Shown here one piece after another: positions 1 to 5,072 of a stretch of DNA of 7,933 nt. The notes beneath the pieces were generated by a model, which worked only from the letters and a program-made list of their open reading frames with translations, was not told where the DNA came from and made no database searches. The stretch is taken from the NCBI GenBank assembly GCA_964459985.1, contig CAYWOS010000071.1, positions 1 through 7,933 of the forward strand, written 5' to 3'. The position numbers and the translations under genes were made by a program. Position 1 is the first letter of the stretch; every line of letters starts with the position of its first letter. Source of the DNA: CAYWOS01 sp964459985. GTDB lineage: Bacteria > Bacillota > Clostridia > Christensenellales > Aristaeellaceae.

Positions 1-1436
1 TTGAAAACATGGGCGCCCAGCTCATCAAGGAAGTCGCCACCAAGACCAACGACGTCGCCGGCGACGGCACCACCACCGCGACGCTGCTCGCGCAGGCCAT
101 CGTCCGCGAAGGGCTCAAGAACCTCGCCGCAGGCGCCAATCCCATGGTGCTCCGCCGCGGCATCGAAGCCGCCACCGAAGCCGCCGTCGAAGGCCTCAAG
201 GATATTTCCAGCACCATTTCGGGCAAGCAGGCGATCGCGCAGGTCGCTTCGATCTCGGCGGGCGACGAGGAAATCGGCGCCATGGTCAGCGACGCGATGG
301 AAAAGGTCGGCAAGGACGGCGTCATCACCATCGAGGAAAGCAAAACCATGAAGACCGAGCTGGTCACCGTCGAGGGCATGCAGTTTGATCGCGGTTACGC
401 TTCGGCGTACATGGTCACCGATTCCGACAAGATGGAAGCGGTGCTCGACGATCCCATGATCCTCATCACCGACAAAAAGATCTCCAATATTCAGGAGATC
501 CTGCCCGTGCTCGAGCAGGTGGTGCAGTCGGGCAAGAAGCTGCTCATCATCGCCGAGGACGTCGAGGGCGAAGCGCTCGCCACGCTGGTGCTCAACAAGC
601 TGCGCGGCACCTTCACCTGCGTCGCCGTCAAGGCGCCGGGCTTCGGCGACCGCCGCAAGGAAATGCTCCGCGACATCGCCATCCTGACGGGCGGTCAGGT
701 GATCACCGAGGAACTCGGCCTCGAGCTGAAGGACGCCACCGTCGACATGCTCGGCCGCGCGCATCAGGTCAAGGTAGATAAAGAGAACACCACCATCATC
801 GACGGTGCGGGCAGCAAGGACGAAATCAACGCGCGCGTGCAGCAGATCAAGGCGCAGATCGCCGATACCACCAGCGATTACGACCGCGAGAAGCTGCAGG
901 AGCGCCTCGCGAAGCTCGCCGGCGGCGTCGCCGTCATCCGCGTGGGCGCGGCCACCGAAGTGGAAATGAAGGAACGCAAGCTCCGCATGGAAGACGCCCT
1001 CAACGCCACCCGCGCGGCGGTCGAGGAAGGCATCGTCCCGGGCGGCGGCACGGCGCTGCTCAACGTCGTGGGCAAGGTTCAGCAGCTTCAGAGCAAGTTC
1101 GCGGGCGACGCCAAGACGGGCGTGCAGATCGTGCTTCGCGCGATGGAAGAGCCCATGCGTCAGATCGCCGTGAACGCCGGCATCGACGGCGCCGTCATCA
1201 TCGAGAACGTCCGCCGCAGCCGCAAGCAGGGCTATGGCTACGACGCGCGCAAGGGCGAGTATGTCGACATGATCGAGCGCGGCATCATCGACCCGACCAA
1301 GGTGGTTCGTTCCGCTTTGCAGAACGCCGCCTCCGTCGCCGCCATGGTGCTGACCACCGAATCGCTGGTCACCGATATCCCCGCGCCCGAACCCGCCGCG
1401 CCGGCCGGCAACCCGGGCATGGGCGGCATGTATTAA
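1..1436 (+). CDS. groEL: Chaperonin GroEL (Hsp60), 5'-truncated by the window edge
   Basis: Large subunit of the cytoplasmic GroEL/GroES folding machine, a double-ring ATPase that encloses unfolded proteins. The frame is open from base 3 and reads Glu-Asn-Met-Gly-Ala-Gln, which aligns to about residue 67 of E. coli GroEL, so roughly 66 N-terminal residues lie outside; the first ATG in the window (base 9) is an internal methionine. The visible 477 residues contain GDGTTTAT with the nucleotide-site aspartate (E. coli Asp87), the apical-domain segment ITDKKISNIQEILPVLE, the KAPGFGDRRKEML motif, EEGIVPGGGTALL, and the DPTKV motif that carries the hydrolytic aspartate (Asp398 in E. coli). The C-terminus is a Gly/Met tail ending GMGGMY. 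The estimated full length of about 543 residues is normal for the family. No frameshift or missing key residue is seen. groES would be expected upstream, outside the window. Hairpins follow the TAA stop directly. Confidence 0.98.
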   Translation, partial: ENMGAQLIKEVATKTNDVAGDGTTTATLLAQAIVREGLKNLAAGANPMVLRRGIEAATEAAVEGLKDISSTISGKQAIAQVASISAGDEEIGAMVSDAMEKVGKDGVITIEESKTMKTELVTVEGMQFDRGYASAYMVTDSDKMEAVLDDPMILITDKKISNIQEILPVLEQVVQSGKKLLIIAEDVEGEALATLVLNKLRGTFTCVAVKAPGFGDRRKEMLRDIAILTGGQVITEELGLELKDATVDMLGRAHQVKVDKENTTIIDGAGSKDEINARVQQIKAQIADTTSDYDREKLQERLAKLAGGVAVIRVGAATEVEMKERKLRMEDALNATRAAVEEGIVPGGGTALLNVVGKVQQLQSKFAGDAKTGVQIVLRAMEEPMRQIAVNAGIDGAVIIENVRRSRKQGYGYDARKGEYVDMIERGIIDPTKVVRSALQNAASVAAMVLTTESLVTDIPAPEPAAPAGNPGMGGMY

Positions 1437-1437
1437 C

Positions 1438-1453
1438 GGGCGCTGACGCGCCC
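1438..1453 (+). repeat. Short GC-rich hairpin just after groEL
   Basis: Perfect 6-bp inverted repeat, gggcgc (1438-1443) and gcgccc (1448-1453), with a tgac loop, starting two bases after the groEL stop codon. It has no T-tract of its own and sits immediately before the stronger hairpin at 1456-1485, so it may form part of a tandem 3'-end structure that slows polymerase or protects the groEL mRNA. The function is inferred. Confidence 0.5.
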
Positions 1454-1455
1454 TG

Positions 1456-1485
1456 CCGATGAAACGGCTTCGTCCGTTTCATCGG
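1456..1485 (+). terminator. Candidate groEL transcription terminator
   Basis: Perfect 12-bp stem: ccgatgaaacgg (1456-1467) pairs with ccgtttcatcgg (1474-1485) around a 6-base cttcgt loop. It lies 20 bases after the groEL stop codon. The downstream sequence gttccatgattttatt is only moderately T-rich and its T-run starts several bases after the stem, so this is a less than ideal intrinsic terminator; it could equally be an mRNA 3'-end stabiliser, with termination at the hairpin near 1708-1732. Confidence 0.55.
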
Positions 1486-1490
1486 GTTCC

Positions 1491-1543
1491 ATGATTTTAT
1501 TGTGCGCCCGAGGATTTCCTCGGGCGCACGGTCATAAAATCAT
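1491..1543. repeat. Two-tier inverted repeat (10 + 12 bp arms)
   Basis: Outer arms atgattttat (1491-1500) and ataaaatcat (1534-1543) are perfect complements. Inside them, gtgcgcccgagg (1502-1513) and cctcgggcgcac (1518-1529) are also perfect complements around the 4-base loop attt. Only one unpaired base on the left (1501) and four on the right (1530-1533) interrupt a 22-bp stem. There is no T-tract after either side, so it does not look like an ordinary intrinsic terminator. Confidence 0.75.
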
Positions 1544-1550
1544 GCAGGGA

Positions 1551-1597
1551 AGCGGTTTTCCCTCCCGGAACGCAGGCGTTCCTTCGGAAAAACCGCT
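1551..1597. repeat. Interrupted two-tier inverted repeat (9 + 2 + 6 bp)
   Basis: Outer arms agcggtttt (1551-1559) and aaaaccgct (1589-1597) pair perfectly. A C-A mismatch (1560/1588), two further pairs (1561-1562 with 1586-1587) and a small internal loop lead to inner arms ggaacg (1567-1572) and cgttcc (1577-1582) with a cagg loop. The design, an outer arm with an A/T run and a GC-rich inner arm, resembles the preceding hairpin at 1491-1543. Confidence 0.65.
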
Positions 1598-1601
1598 CCT
1601 C

Positions 1602-1620
1602 GCGCCGAATGAATCGGCGC
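1602..1620. repeat. 7-bp GC-rich hairpin
   Basis: gcgccga (1602-1608) and tcggcgc (1614-1620) are perfect complements around a 5-base loop (atgaa). It is one member of the hairpin series in this spacer. Confidence 0.6.
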
Positions 1621-1632
1621 TGCGGAACAGGC

Positions 1633-1656
1633 TTGAAGGGGGCGCGCCCCCTTCAA
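1633..1656. repeat. Perfect 24-bp palindrome
   Basis: The half-site ttgaagggggcg (1633-1644) is followed directly by its exact reverse complement (1645-1656) with no loop base between. As RNA it could form a GC-rich stem after opening a few central pairs; as DNA it is a fully symmetric 24-bp site that could bind a dimeric protein. It is followed after four bases by another palindrome, ccccgggg (1661-1668). Confidence 0.8.
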
Positions 1657-1707
1657 ACTACCCCGGGGAGAAATCGGTCATATAAGCGTGACATGACCTT
1701 TCGCAAA

Positions 1708-1741
1708 GAGGCGCGTGGGAGACACGCGCCTCCTTGTTTTC
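1708..1741. terminator. Intrinsic terminator between convergent groEL and spoIIIA, probably bidirectional
   Basis: Perfect 10-bp stem gaggcgcgtg (1708-1717) with cacgcgcctc (1723-1732) and a ggaga loop. Rightward transcripts meet the T-rich tract cttgttttct directly after the stem. Leftward transcripts from spoIIIAH (stop codon ending at 1752, about 20 bases away) pass through the complementary A-rich stretch, the stem, and then a shorter T-run (ctctttgcg). The position between two convergent units supports use in both directions, with the rightward direction the stronger by its T-tract. Confidence 0.75.
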
Positions 1742-1751
1742 TCTGCGGTTT

Positions 1752-2225
1752 TCAATCCCCGCCCGTCAGAATGCGGATGTTCTCGCCCGGAACGCCCGTC
1801 CATTCGCGCGCCAGCGAGATCAGCCCGTTCGCCTGCGCCGAATCGAGCGGCGCATCGACGGAAATAACGACGATATCGTCCTTCGCGGCGCAGACGGCGT
1901 TGACGCCCATGCCCGCCGCCGCCGCCTCGAGCGCCAGTTCGGTCTCGGCGCGCCCGGTCAGCGAAAGGAGCTGCGCCTGCGCGGCGGCGCGGGTATCCTC
2001 GTCGGTGAGATCGCTCGTCAGCAGCGTTTTGAGGCTGCCGATCGTCAGCGAACGCTCGGCGTCGCGGCGTTTGCGGTAGCTTTCGGCAGGCGTTTGCGCG
2101 CTCGCCGCAACGGTGGGCAGCGCGGCGGCGTCCGTCGTTTCCTGCGGCAGCAGAAAGGCCGCGCCGCACGCCGCGCCGACGACGATCAGGAGAAAAAGAT
2201 TAAACCATCTGTCCCTGCGTTTCAC
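1752..2225 (-). CDS. spoIIIAH: Stage III sporulation protein AH (SpoIIIAH)
   Basis: Mother-cell half of the AH-SpoIIQ channel that spans the space between the two membranes around the forespore. The 157-residue product has a basic N-terminus (MKRRDRW), one membrane helix at about residues 8-26, a short Ala/Pro/Thr-rich linker, then Y50-RKRRDAERSLTIGSLKTL and a soluble C-terminal domain of the ring-building (YscJ/FliF-like) type, with alpha-beta segments at about 75-155, including GVNAVCAAKDDIVVISVD and a final GENIRIL strand. I chose the GTG at 2225 over the upstream in-frame ATG at 2279 because a near-perfect Shine-Dalgarno (2236-2228) lies 7 bases from the end of its core, and because this start puts the membrane helix at the N-terminus as in B. 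subtilis. The protein is shorter than the 218-residue B. subtilis one mostly through a shorter linker. It is the last gene of the operon, separated from spoIIIAG by 78 bases. Confidence 0.9.
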   Translation of the reverse strand: MKRRDRWFNLFLLIVVGAACGAAFLLPQETTDAAALPTVAASAQTPAESYRKRRDAERSLTIGSLKTLLTSDLTDEDTRAAAQAQLLSLTGRAETELALEAAAAGMGVNAVCAAKDDIVVISVDAPLDSAQANGLISLAREWTGVPGENIRILTGGD

Positions 2226-2227
2226 GC

Positions 2228-2236
2228 GATCACCTC
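2228..2236 (-). promoter_or_regulatory. Strong ribosome binding site for spoIIIAH
   Basis: Reads gaggtgatc on the minus strand, a 9-base match to the complement of the 16S rRNA 3' tail. It lies directly before the GTG at 2225, with 7 bases between gagg and the start codon, and fixes this GTG as the start. It is the most extensive Shine-Dalgarno match in the operon. Confidence 0.85.
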
Positions 2237-2286
2237 GTTTCCCGGATACCGCCGCGCCACGGGCTTTTCGGGCTTCCACGCGGAGA

Positions 2287-2302
2287 GGCGCGAGCGCGCG
2301 CC
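2287..2302 (-). repeat. Small hairpin in the spoIIIAG-spoIIIAH gap
   Basis: ggcgcg (2287-2292) and cgcgcc (2297-2302) form a 6-bp stem with a 4-base loop, beginning two bases after the spoIIIAG stop codon on the minus strand. No T-tract follows, so it is not a convincing terminator. It might be a pause or mRNA-processing barrier in the only sizeable gap of the operon; in such GC-rich sequence it could also be chance. Confidence 0.35.
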
Positions 2303-2303
2303 G

Positions 2304-2669
2304 TCAGCGCGTCTGTTCCATCAGGTATACCTCGATGGCGTCGAGCGGCAGCCCGAGCAGCGCTTTTGCGGCGCTCATCAGATCGATTTTAACTTTCACG
2401 TCGCGCGCGCCCTCGGACACAATGACGGCGCCCACGGCGCGCTTCGCCCCGCCCGACCACGCGCCGCTTTCCCCTTCATAATAGATGCTCACGCGCGTGT
2501 CGCCCGCGCCCGCGATGGCGGAAAGCACGGCGGACACGCGCTTTTCCTCGTCCGTCATGACGTTCTCGGACGCCGAGGGCAAAAGCAGCGTTCCGAGCAG
2601 ACACGCCGCCGCCAGCACGGCGAGCAGCGCGCCGCTTTTGACGTTTTTCAACTGTTCCAGCGCTTTCAT
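2304..2669 (-). CDS. spoIIIAG: Stage III sporulation protein AG (SpoIIIAG), short form
   Basis: Membrane-anchored ring protein of the SpoIIIA-SpoIIQ channel. The product has 121 residues against 229 in B. subtilis: a basic N-terminus (MKALEQLKNVK), a membrane helix at about residues 13-31, then a short soluble domain. The segment EKRVSAVLSAIAGAGDTRVSIYY (42-64) fits the first helix and strand of the ring-building fold. AVGAVIVSEGARDVKVKIDL (78-97) fits the well-conserved 'VxGVLVVAEGAxxxxVK' part. AAKALLGLPLDAIEVYLM (100-117) is the closing helix and strand. Between the strands are only about 14 residues (EGESGAWSGGAKR), where the B. subtilis protein carries a long beta-rich insertion. The ATG at 2669 is used because it overlaps the spoIIIAF stop as ATGA and starts the natural N-terminus; an upstream in-frame ATG at 2804 would add a 45-residue Arg/Ala-rich stretch read out of frame from spoIIIAF. 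Confidence 0.85.
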   Translation of the reverse strand: MKALEQLKNVKSGALLAVLAAACLLGTLLLPSASENVMTDEEKRVSAVLSAIAGAGDTRVSIYYEGESGAWSGGAKRAVGAVIVSEGARDVKVKIDLMSAAKALLGLPLDAIEVYLMEQTR

Positions 2670-2836
2670 CGCGCCGCGCCCCGCAAAAGCCCGGCCAGCG
2701 CGCGCAAAAGCTGCAGCGTGACGGCGAGCCCGACGCCCAGATCGGCGTACCGCCGCGCGTCGCCGTCGGGCAACAGCATCGAAAGCGCCATGCGCAGAAT
2801 GCAAAGACAGATCACGCTCGTCAGATACGCGTTCAC
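2666..2836 (-). CDS. spoIIIAF: Stage III sporulation protein AF (SpoIIIAF), reduced to its membrane part
   Basis: A 56-residue product in the exact operon slot of spoIIIAF. It starts at GTG 2836, preceded by aggggggacgac (Shine-Dalgarno 2848-2842, 5-base spacing) that overlaps the spoIIIAE stop, and ends in a TGA overlapping the spoIIIAG ATG. The sequence begins MNAYLTSVICLCILRMALSM, then LLPDGDARRYADLGVGLAVT and LQLLRALAGLLRGAAR. Two membrane helices lie at about 3-22 and 32-51, and the MLLP...YA...VGL signature between them matches B. subtilis SpoIIIAF (MLLPSSSMQKYAKMVVSL from memory). The B. subtilis protein has 206 residues with a soluble ring-building domain after the second helix; here that domain is absent altogether and no frame downstream encodes it before spoIIIAG begins. 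Clean coupling at both ends argues against a frameshift. Its small size and GTG start make it easy to overlook. Confidence 0.85.
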   Translation of the reverse strand: MNAYLTSVICLCILRMALSMLLPDGDARRYADLGVGLAVTLQLLRALAGLLRGAAR

Positions 2837-2841
2837 GTCGT

Positions 2842-2848
2842 CCCCCCT
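2842..2848 (-). promoter_or_regulatory. Ribosome binding site for spoIIIAF, overlapping the spoIIIAE stop
   Basis: Reads agggggg on the minus strand, 5 bases before the GTG at 2836. Its first bases are shared with the TAG stop of spoIIIAE (2849-2847), a translational-coupling arrangement. It supports that the very short spoIIIAF frame is translated. Confidence 0.75.
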
Positions 2849-3974
2849 ATCTCAACATCACCGTCAGATTGCCCACCACCAACAATTGCGCGATCAGCAG
2901 GAGAAACATGGCGGCGATGGACAGCTGAATGATAAAGAACAACATCAGCACGCCCGAAAACGCGGTCATGCAGTTCGCCGCGCGCCCGCGCGCGACCGGG
3001 TCGAGCAGCGCGCCGCACAGCCGGTAGACGAGCACGGCGGCAAGCGACTGCGTGAGCGGCGAGGCGGCGACCGCCACCAGCGCGATCAGCCCCGTCGCGC
3101 CCAGCGCGTTTTTGATGAGCAGCGACGCGCCGACCAGCGTGTCCATCGTGTCGGCGAACATGCCGCCCACCACCGGCACGAAGTTATCCACCGTATACTT
3201 GGCGGCGCGGATCGATATGCCGTCCGCCGCCGCCACACCCAGTCCCTGAATCGCCGTGACCGAAATGAACACCGTGAACGCCGCGCCCAGCGTCCACTGC
3301 GCCGCCGTTTTGAGCAGCCCGGCAAGCCTGCCCACGCGCAGGTTTTCGGACAGATGATCAATCAGCGTCAGCACCGCCGCCGCGAGCGCGAGCGGCAGCG
3401 TCACATCGCGCACCAGCGCCGTCATCGTGCCGCCCGCCGCCACCACGGCGGGCTGGTAAAACGCCGCGCCCGCCGTGCCGCCCACCGCCGCGAGCAGCGT
3501 CAGCAGCATGGGGAACAGCACCTGCATCAGATCCGCCATACGCTCGACGGCATCCTTGGCGAGCGCCATGTGATCGCCCACGTCCTTGGCCATCATGGCG
3601 GCAAGCAGCAGGAAGCACGCGCTTTCGAGCGCCTCGAACAGCCCTTTCCTCGACGACGACAGGCGCATATCGCCGATCACGCCGCACAGAATCGCCGGGG
3701 TGAACAGCCTCGCAAAGCGCCGCACGCTGCCGCTCAAGGCGCTCATAAACGCCTGAAAAAGCGATTTGAGCAGGCTGTCAGCGTCAAACACCATTTCGCC
3801 GCGCGCCAGCTTCCCCAGCGTTTCGCGCAGATCCAACCCGTCAAGCGCGTCCGTCACCGCCCCCTCGAGCGCCGACAGATCCAGCGCGTCCAGCGCGGTT
3901 TCAATCGCCGGAGCGATTTCGGCGACGGCGGGCAGGGGCAGCAGCAAAAGCGCGCACAGCAGCAGGATTTTCAC
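2847..3974 (-). CDS. spoIIIAE: Stage III sporulation protein AE (SpoIIIAE)
   Basis: Polytopic membrane protein of the mother-cell SpoIIIA complex. The 375-residue product starts with a hydrophobic signal-like segment (KILLLCALLLLPLPAVAEI, residues 2-20), an acidic extracytoplasmic stretch with 'ALDALDLSALEGA' (about 27-60), and then several hydrophobic segments at about 90-102, 116-130, 151-183, 190-206, 225-250, 291-321 and 338-370. The family hallmark AAKYTVDNFVPVVGGMFADT (257-276), followed by GASLLIKNALGATG, is present and closely matches the B. subtilis protein (about 399 residues). The GTG at 3974 is chosen because it overlaps the spoIIIAD stop (GTGA) and makes the signal segment N-terminal; an upstream in-frame start at 4097 would add 41 Arg-rich residues read inside spoIIIAD. 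No separate Shine-Dalgarno is visible, so translation is probably coupled to spoIIIAD. Confidence 0.95.
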   Translation of the reverse strand: MKILLLCALLLLPLPAVAEIAPAIETALDALDLSALEGAVTDALDGLDLRETLGKLARGEMVFDADSLLKSLFQAFMSALSGSVRRFARLFTPAILCGVIGDMRLSSSRKGLFEALESACFLLLAAMMAKDVGDHMALAKDAVERMADLMQVLFPMLLTLLAAVGGTAGAAFYQPAVVAAGGTMTALVRDVTLPLALAAAVLTLIDHLSENLRVGRLAGLLKTAAQWTLGAAFTVFISVTAIQGLGVAAADGISIRAAKYTVDNFVPVVGGMFADTMDTLVGASLLIKNALGATGLIALVAVAASPLTQSLAAVLVYRLCGALLDPVARGRAANCMTAFSGVLMLFFIIQLSIAAMFLLLIAQLLVVGNLTVMLR

Positions 3975-4360
3975 GGCGCGAGCGATACGGCGAGCGAGGC
4001 GATTTCGGAAAGCAGGGGCAGCGTCAGCGAGAACAAAAGCGCCTTGCCGCACATCGCCACCTTGTCCGCCAGCCCTTCCTCGCCGGCGTCGCGGCACACG
4101 CTGACGGCGAACTCGGTCAGATACGTCATGCCGATCATTTTCATCACCGCCTTGAGGCTGTCGCCGCTCATGCCCGCGCGCGCGGCGAGATTGCCCATGA
4201 TGCCCGCGCCCTCGGACACGCGCGTGATCGCGAAAAAGAGCAGCATCGTCCCGGCGGCGACAGCGACGACCGTGCCGGCGGGCTTGCTGACGGGGCGCAG
4301 CGTCATGGCGAGCATCGCCGCCGCCAGCGAAAAGCCGATGATTTTGAGCGCGCCGTTCAT
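3971..4360 (-). CDS. spoIIIAD: Stage III sporulation protein AD (SpoIIIAD)
   Basis: Small integral membrane component of the SpoIIIA complex. The 129-residue product (133 in B. subtilis) has hydrophobic segments at about residues 5-20, 28-46 and 106-127. The conserved central region is KAVMKMIGMTYLTEFAVSVC followed by RDAGEEGLADKVAMCGKALL, which carries the family's characteristic 'GxxYLxEFAxxxCRDAGE' pattern. The ATG at 4360 overlaps the TGA of spoIIIAC (ATGA), and the TGA at 3973-3971 overlaps the GTG of spoIIIAE, so the gene is coupled on both sides; no independent ribosome binding site is seen. Its length and motif are ordinary for the family. Confidence 0.95.
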   Translation of the reverse strand: MNGALKIIGFSLAAAMLAMTLRPVSKPAGTVVAVAAGTMLLFFAITRVSEGAGIMGNLAARAGMSGDSLKAVMKMIGMTYLTEFAVSVCRDAGEEGLADKVAMCGKALLFSLTLPLLSEIASLAVSLAP

Positions 4361-4554
4361 GACAGCGAGAACACCGCTTTCACCTGATCGACCAGCTCGC
4401 CCAGCAGCGATACCAGCATAATCAGCACGATCACGATCCCCGCCACCGTCGTCAGCGTCGCCACCTCCTCGCGTCCGGCGCGCGACAACACCTGCGATAT
4501 CACGGCGGTCAGCAGTCCGATGCCCGCGATTTTGAGCAGCACGCCTATCTCCAT
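4357..4554 (-). CDS. spoIIIAC: Stage III sporulation protein AC (SpoIIIAC)
   Basis: Small two-helix membrane protein of the SpoIIIA complex, 65 residues (68 in B. subtilis). Helices lie at about residues 4-22 and 34-54, separated by the polar stretch SRAGREE, and the end QVKAVFSLS corresponds to the B. subtilis 'KIKAVFLFQ' end. I placed the start at the ATG at 4554 rather than the TTG at 4560 because the aggag Shine-Dalgarno (4566-4562) is 7 bases from the ATG but only 1 base from the TTG. The Shine-Dalgarno overlaps the spoIIIAB stop, and the TGA overlaps the spoIIIAD ATG. SpoIIIAC resembles the start of SpoIIIAD in this family, both being short hydrophobic proteins of similar layout. Confidence 0.95.
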   Translation of the reverse strand: MEIGVLLKIAGIGLLTAVISQVLSRAGREEVATLTTVAGIVIVLIMLVSLLGELVDQVKAVFSLS

Positions 4555-4561
4555 CGCCAAT

Positions 4562-4566
4562 CTCCT
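4562..4566 (-). promoter_or_regulatory. Ribosome binding site that decides the spoIIIAC start
   Basis: Reads aggag on the minus strand, sharing bases with the TAG stop of spoIIIAB (4567-4565). The spacing is 7 bases to the ATG at 4554, against 1 base to the alternative TTG at 4560, so the ATG is preferred. Confidence 0.8.
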
Positions 4567-5053
4567 ACTGCATCAAAATAAACACCGCCGCGCCGCCCAG
4601 CCACCCGAGCGAGCAGTACGCCCGGACGCCGCGCTCGCGGGCCTTGCGCGCCGAGAGGAGGAGCGGCGACCATTTTTCGCGCGTCCGCCGGATCGCCTCG
4701 CGCTGCCGCGCCACCGTCGTTTCCTGAAGCCCCCGAAGGCAGTCGCCGAGCATCGCCCATTCAGCGTCGCGGATCGCGTCGTCGCACGGCAATTCGCGCC
4801 ACAGCTCGTCGAGCGGCCGCGCGGGCGCCGCCTCCATGAGCTTTCCCACCGCCGCGAGCGCCGGCGCGCACGCCGCGCCCTCGCGCAGAATATCGCTGAT
4901 GGGCGGCGAAAAATGCGTGACGGCGCTTTCCATACGCGCCATCGCGTCCGCCCAGCCCTCCAGCGCCTTTTCGCGCGACATCAGCCGCGACGCGCGGCAC
5001 AGCCCCAGCAGCACGCACGCGCCCGCCGCCGTCAGCGATAGGATGAGTCGCAC
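4565..5053 (-). CDS. spoIIIAB: Stage III sporulation protein AB (SpoIIIAB)
   Basis: Membrane protein of the SpoIIIA complex with a cytoplasmic helical domain; the family is structurally related to the GspF type of secretion platform proteins. The product has 162 residues (171 in B. subtilis): a membrane helix at about 3-19, a helix-rich polar middle with W34ADAMARMESAVTHFSPPIS (the family's 'L..LE..I.....PL..A' region), a long basic helix QREAIRRTREKWSPLLLSARKARE (117-140), and a C-terminal membrane helix at about 146-161. It starts at GTG 5053, with a Shine-Dalgarno ggagg at 5068-5064, 10 bases upstream. It follows spoIIIAA after 19 bases and its stop lies in the spoIIIAC ribosome binding site. 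Nothing unusual is seen in length or layout. Confidence 0.92.
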   Translation of the reverse strand: MRLILSLTAAGACVLLGLCRASRLMSREKALEGWADAMARMESAVTHFSPPISDILREGAACAPALAAVGKLMEAAPARPLDELWRELPCDDAIRDAEWAMLGDCLRGLQETTVARQREAIRRTREKWSPLLLSARKARERGVRAYCSLGWLGGAAVFILMQ

Positions 5054-5072
5054 AGGCCGTATTCCTCCGATA

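Larger units (their letters stand above)
1491..1668. repeat. Palindrome-rich intergenic block, possible dispersed repeat element
   Basis: About 180 bases between the groEL hairpin and the spoIIIA terminator are made almost wholly of inverted repeats in series: 1491-1543, 1551-1597, 1602-1620, 1633-1656 and the 8-bp palindrome ccccgggg at 1661-1668. No reading frame here has a ribosome binding site or recognisable protein. Closely spaced perfect palindromes in an intergenic spacer are typical of REP/BIME-like or miniature mobile repeats, or of a structured RNA. No flanking target-site duplication was noticed. The repeat nature is inferred and depends on finding other copies in the genome. Confidence 0.5.

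Noticed and set aside
1437..1668. CRISPR array
   Set aside because: The repeats are different inverted repeats, not identical direct repeats with regular spacers.
1491..1685. 64-codon + strand frame in the hairpin block
   Set aside because: There is no Shine-Dalgarno before its ATG, its codons are dictated by the palindromes, and the peptide resembles no known family. Better explained as non-coding repeat.
1678..2169. 163-codon minus-strand frame overlapping spoIIIAH
   Set aside because: It is a different frame from the recognisable SpoIIIAH, with Arg-rich composition, and it runs through the terminator hairpin.
2304..2804. Longer SpoIIIAG starting at 2804
   Set aside because: The extra 45 residues are Arg/Ala-rich and come from reading spoIIIAF out of frame. 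The ATG at 2669, overlapping the AF stop, gives a normal N-terminus with the membrane helix in place.
2666..2836. SpoIIIAF short because of a frameshift
   Set aside because: After the second helix there is no room for a missing domain: spoIIIAG starts at the overlapping ATG, and no other frame in the region resembles the soluble domain. A clean deletion or a natural short form fits better.
3184..3192. ttatccacc, one mismatch from a DnaA box
   Set aside because: It is a single site inside spoIIIAE, in the conserved Tyr-Thr-Val-Asp codons, with no cluster of boxes or AT-rich stretch.
1734..4421. Very long open frame (895 codons) on the + strand opposite most of the spoIIIA operon
   Set aside because: It is antisense to five or more well-identified genes, its translation is Arg/His/Gln-rich and low in complexity, and it crosses gene boundaries. 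Long antisense frames are expected in GC-rich genes with G/C-ending codons.
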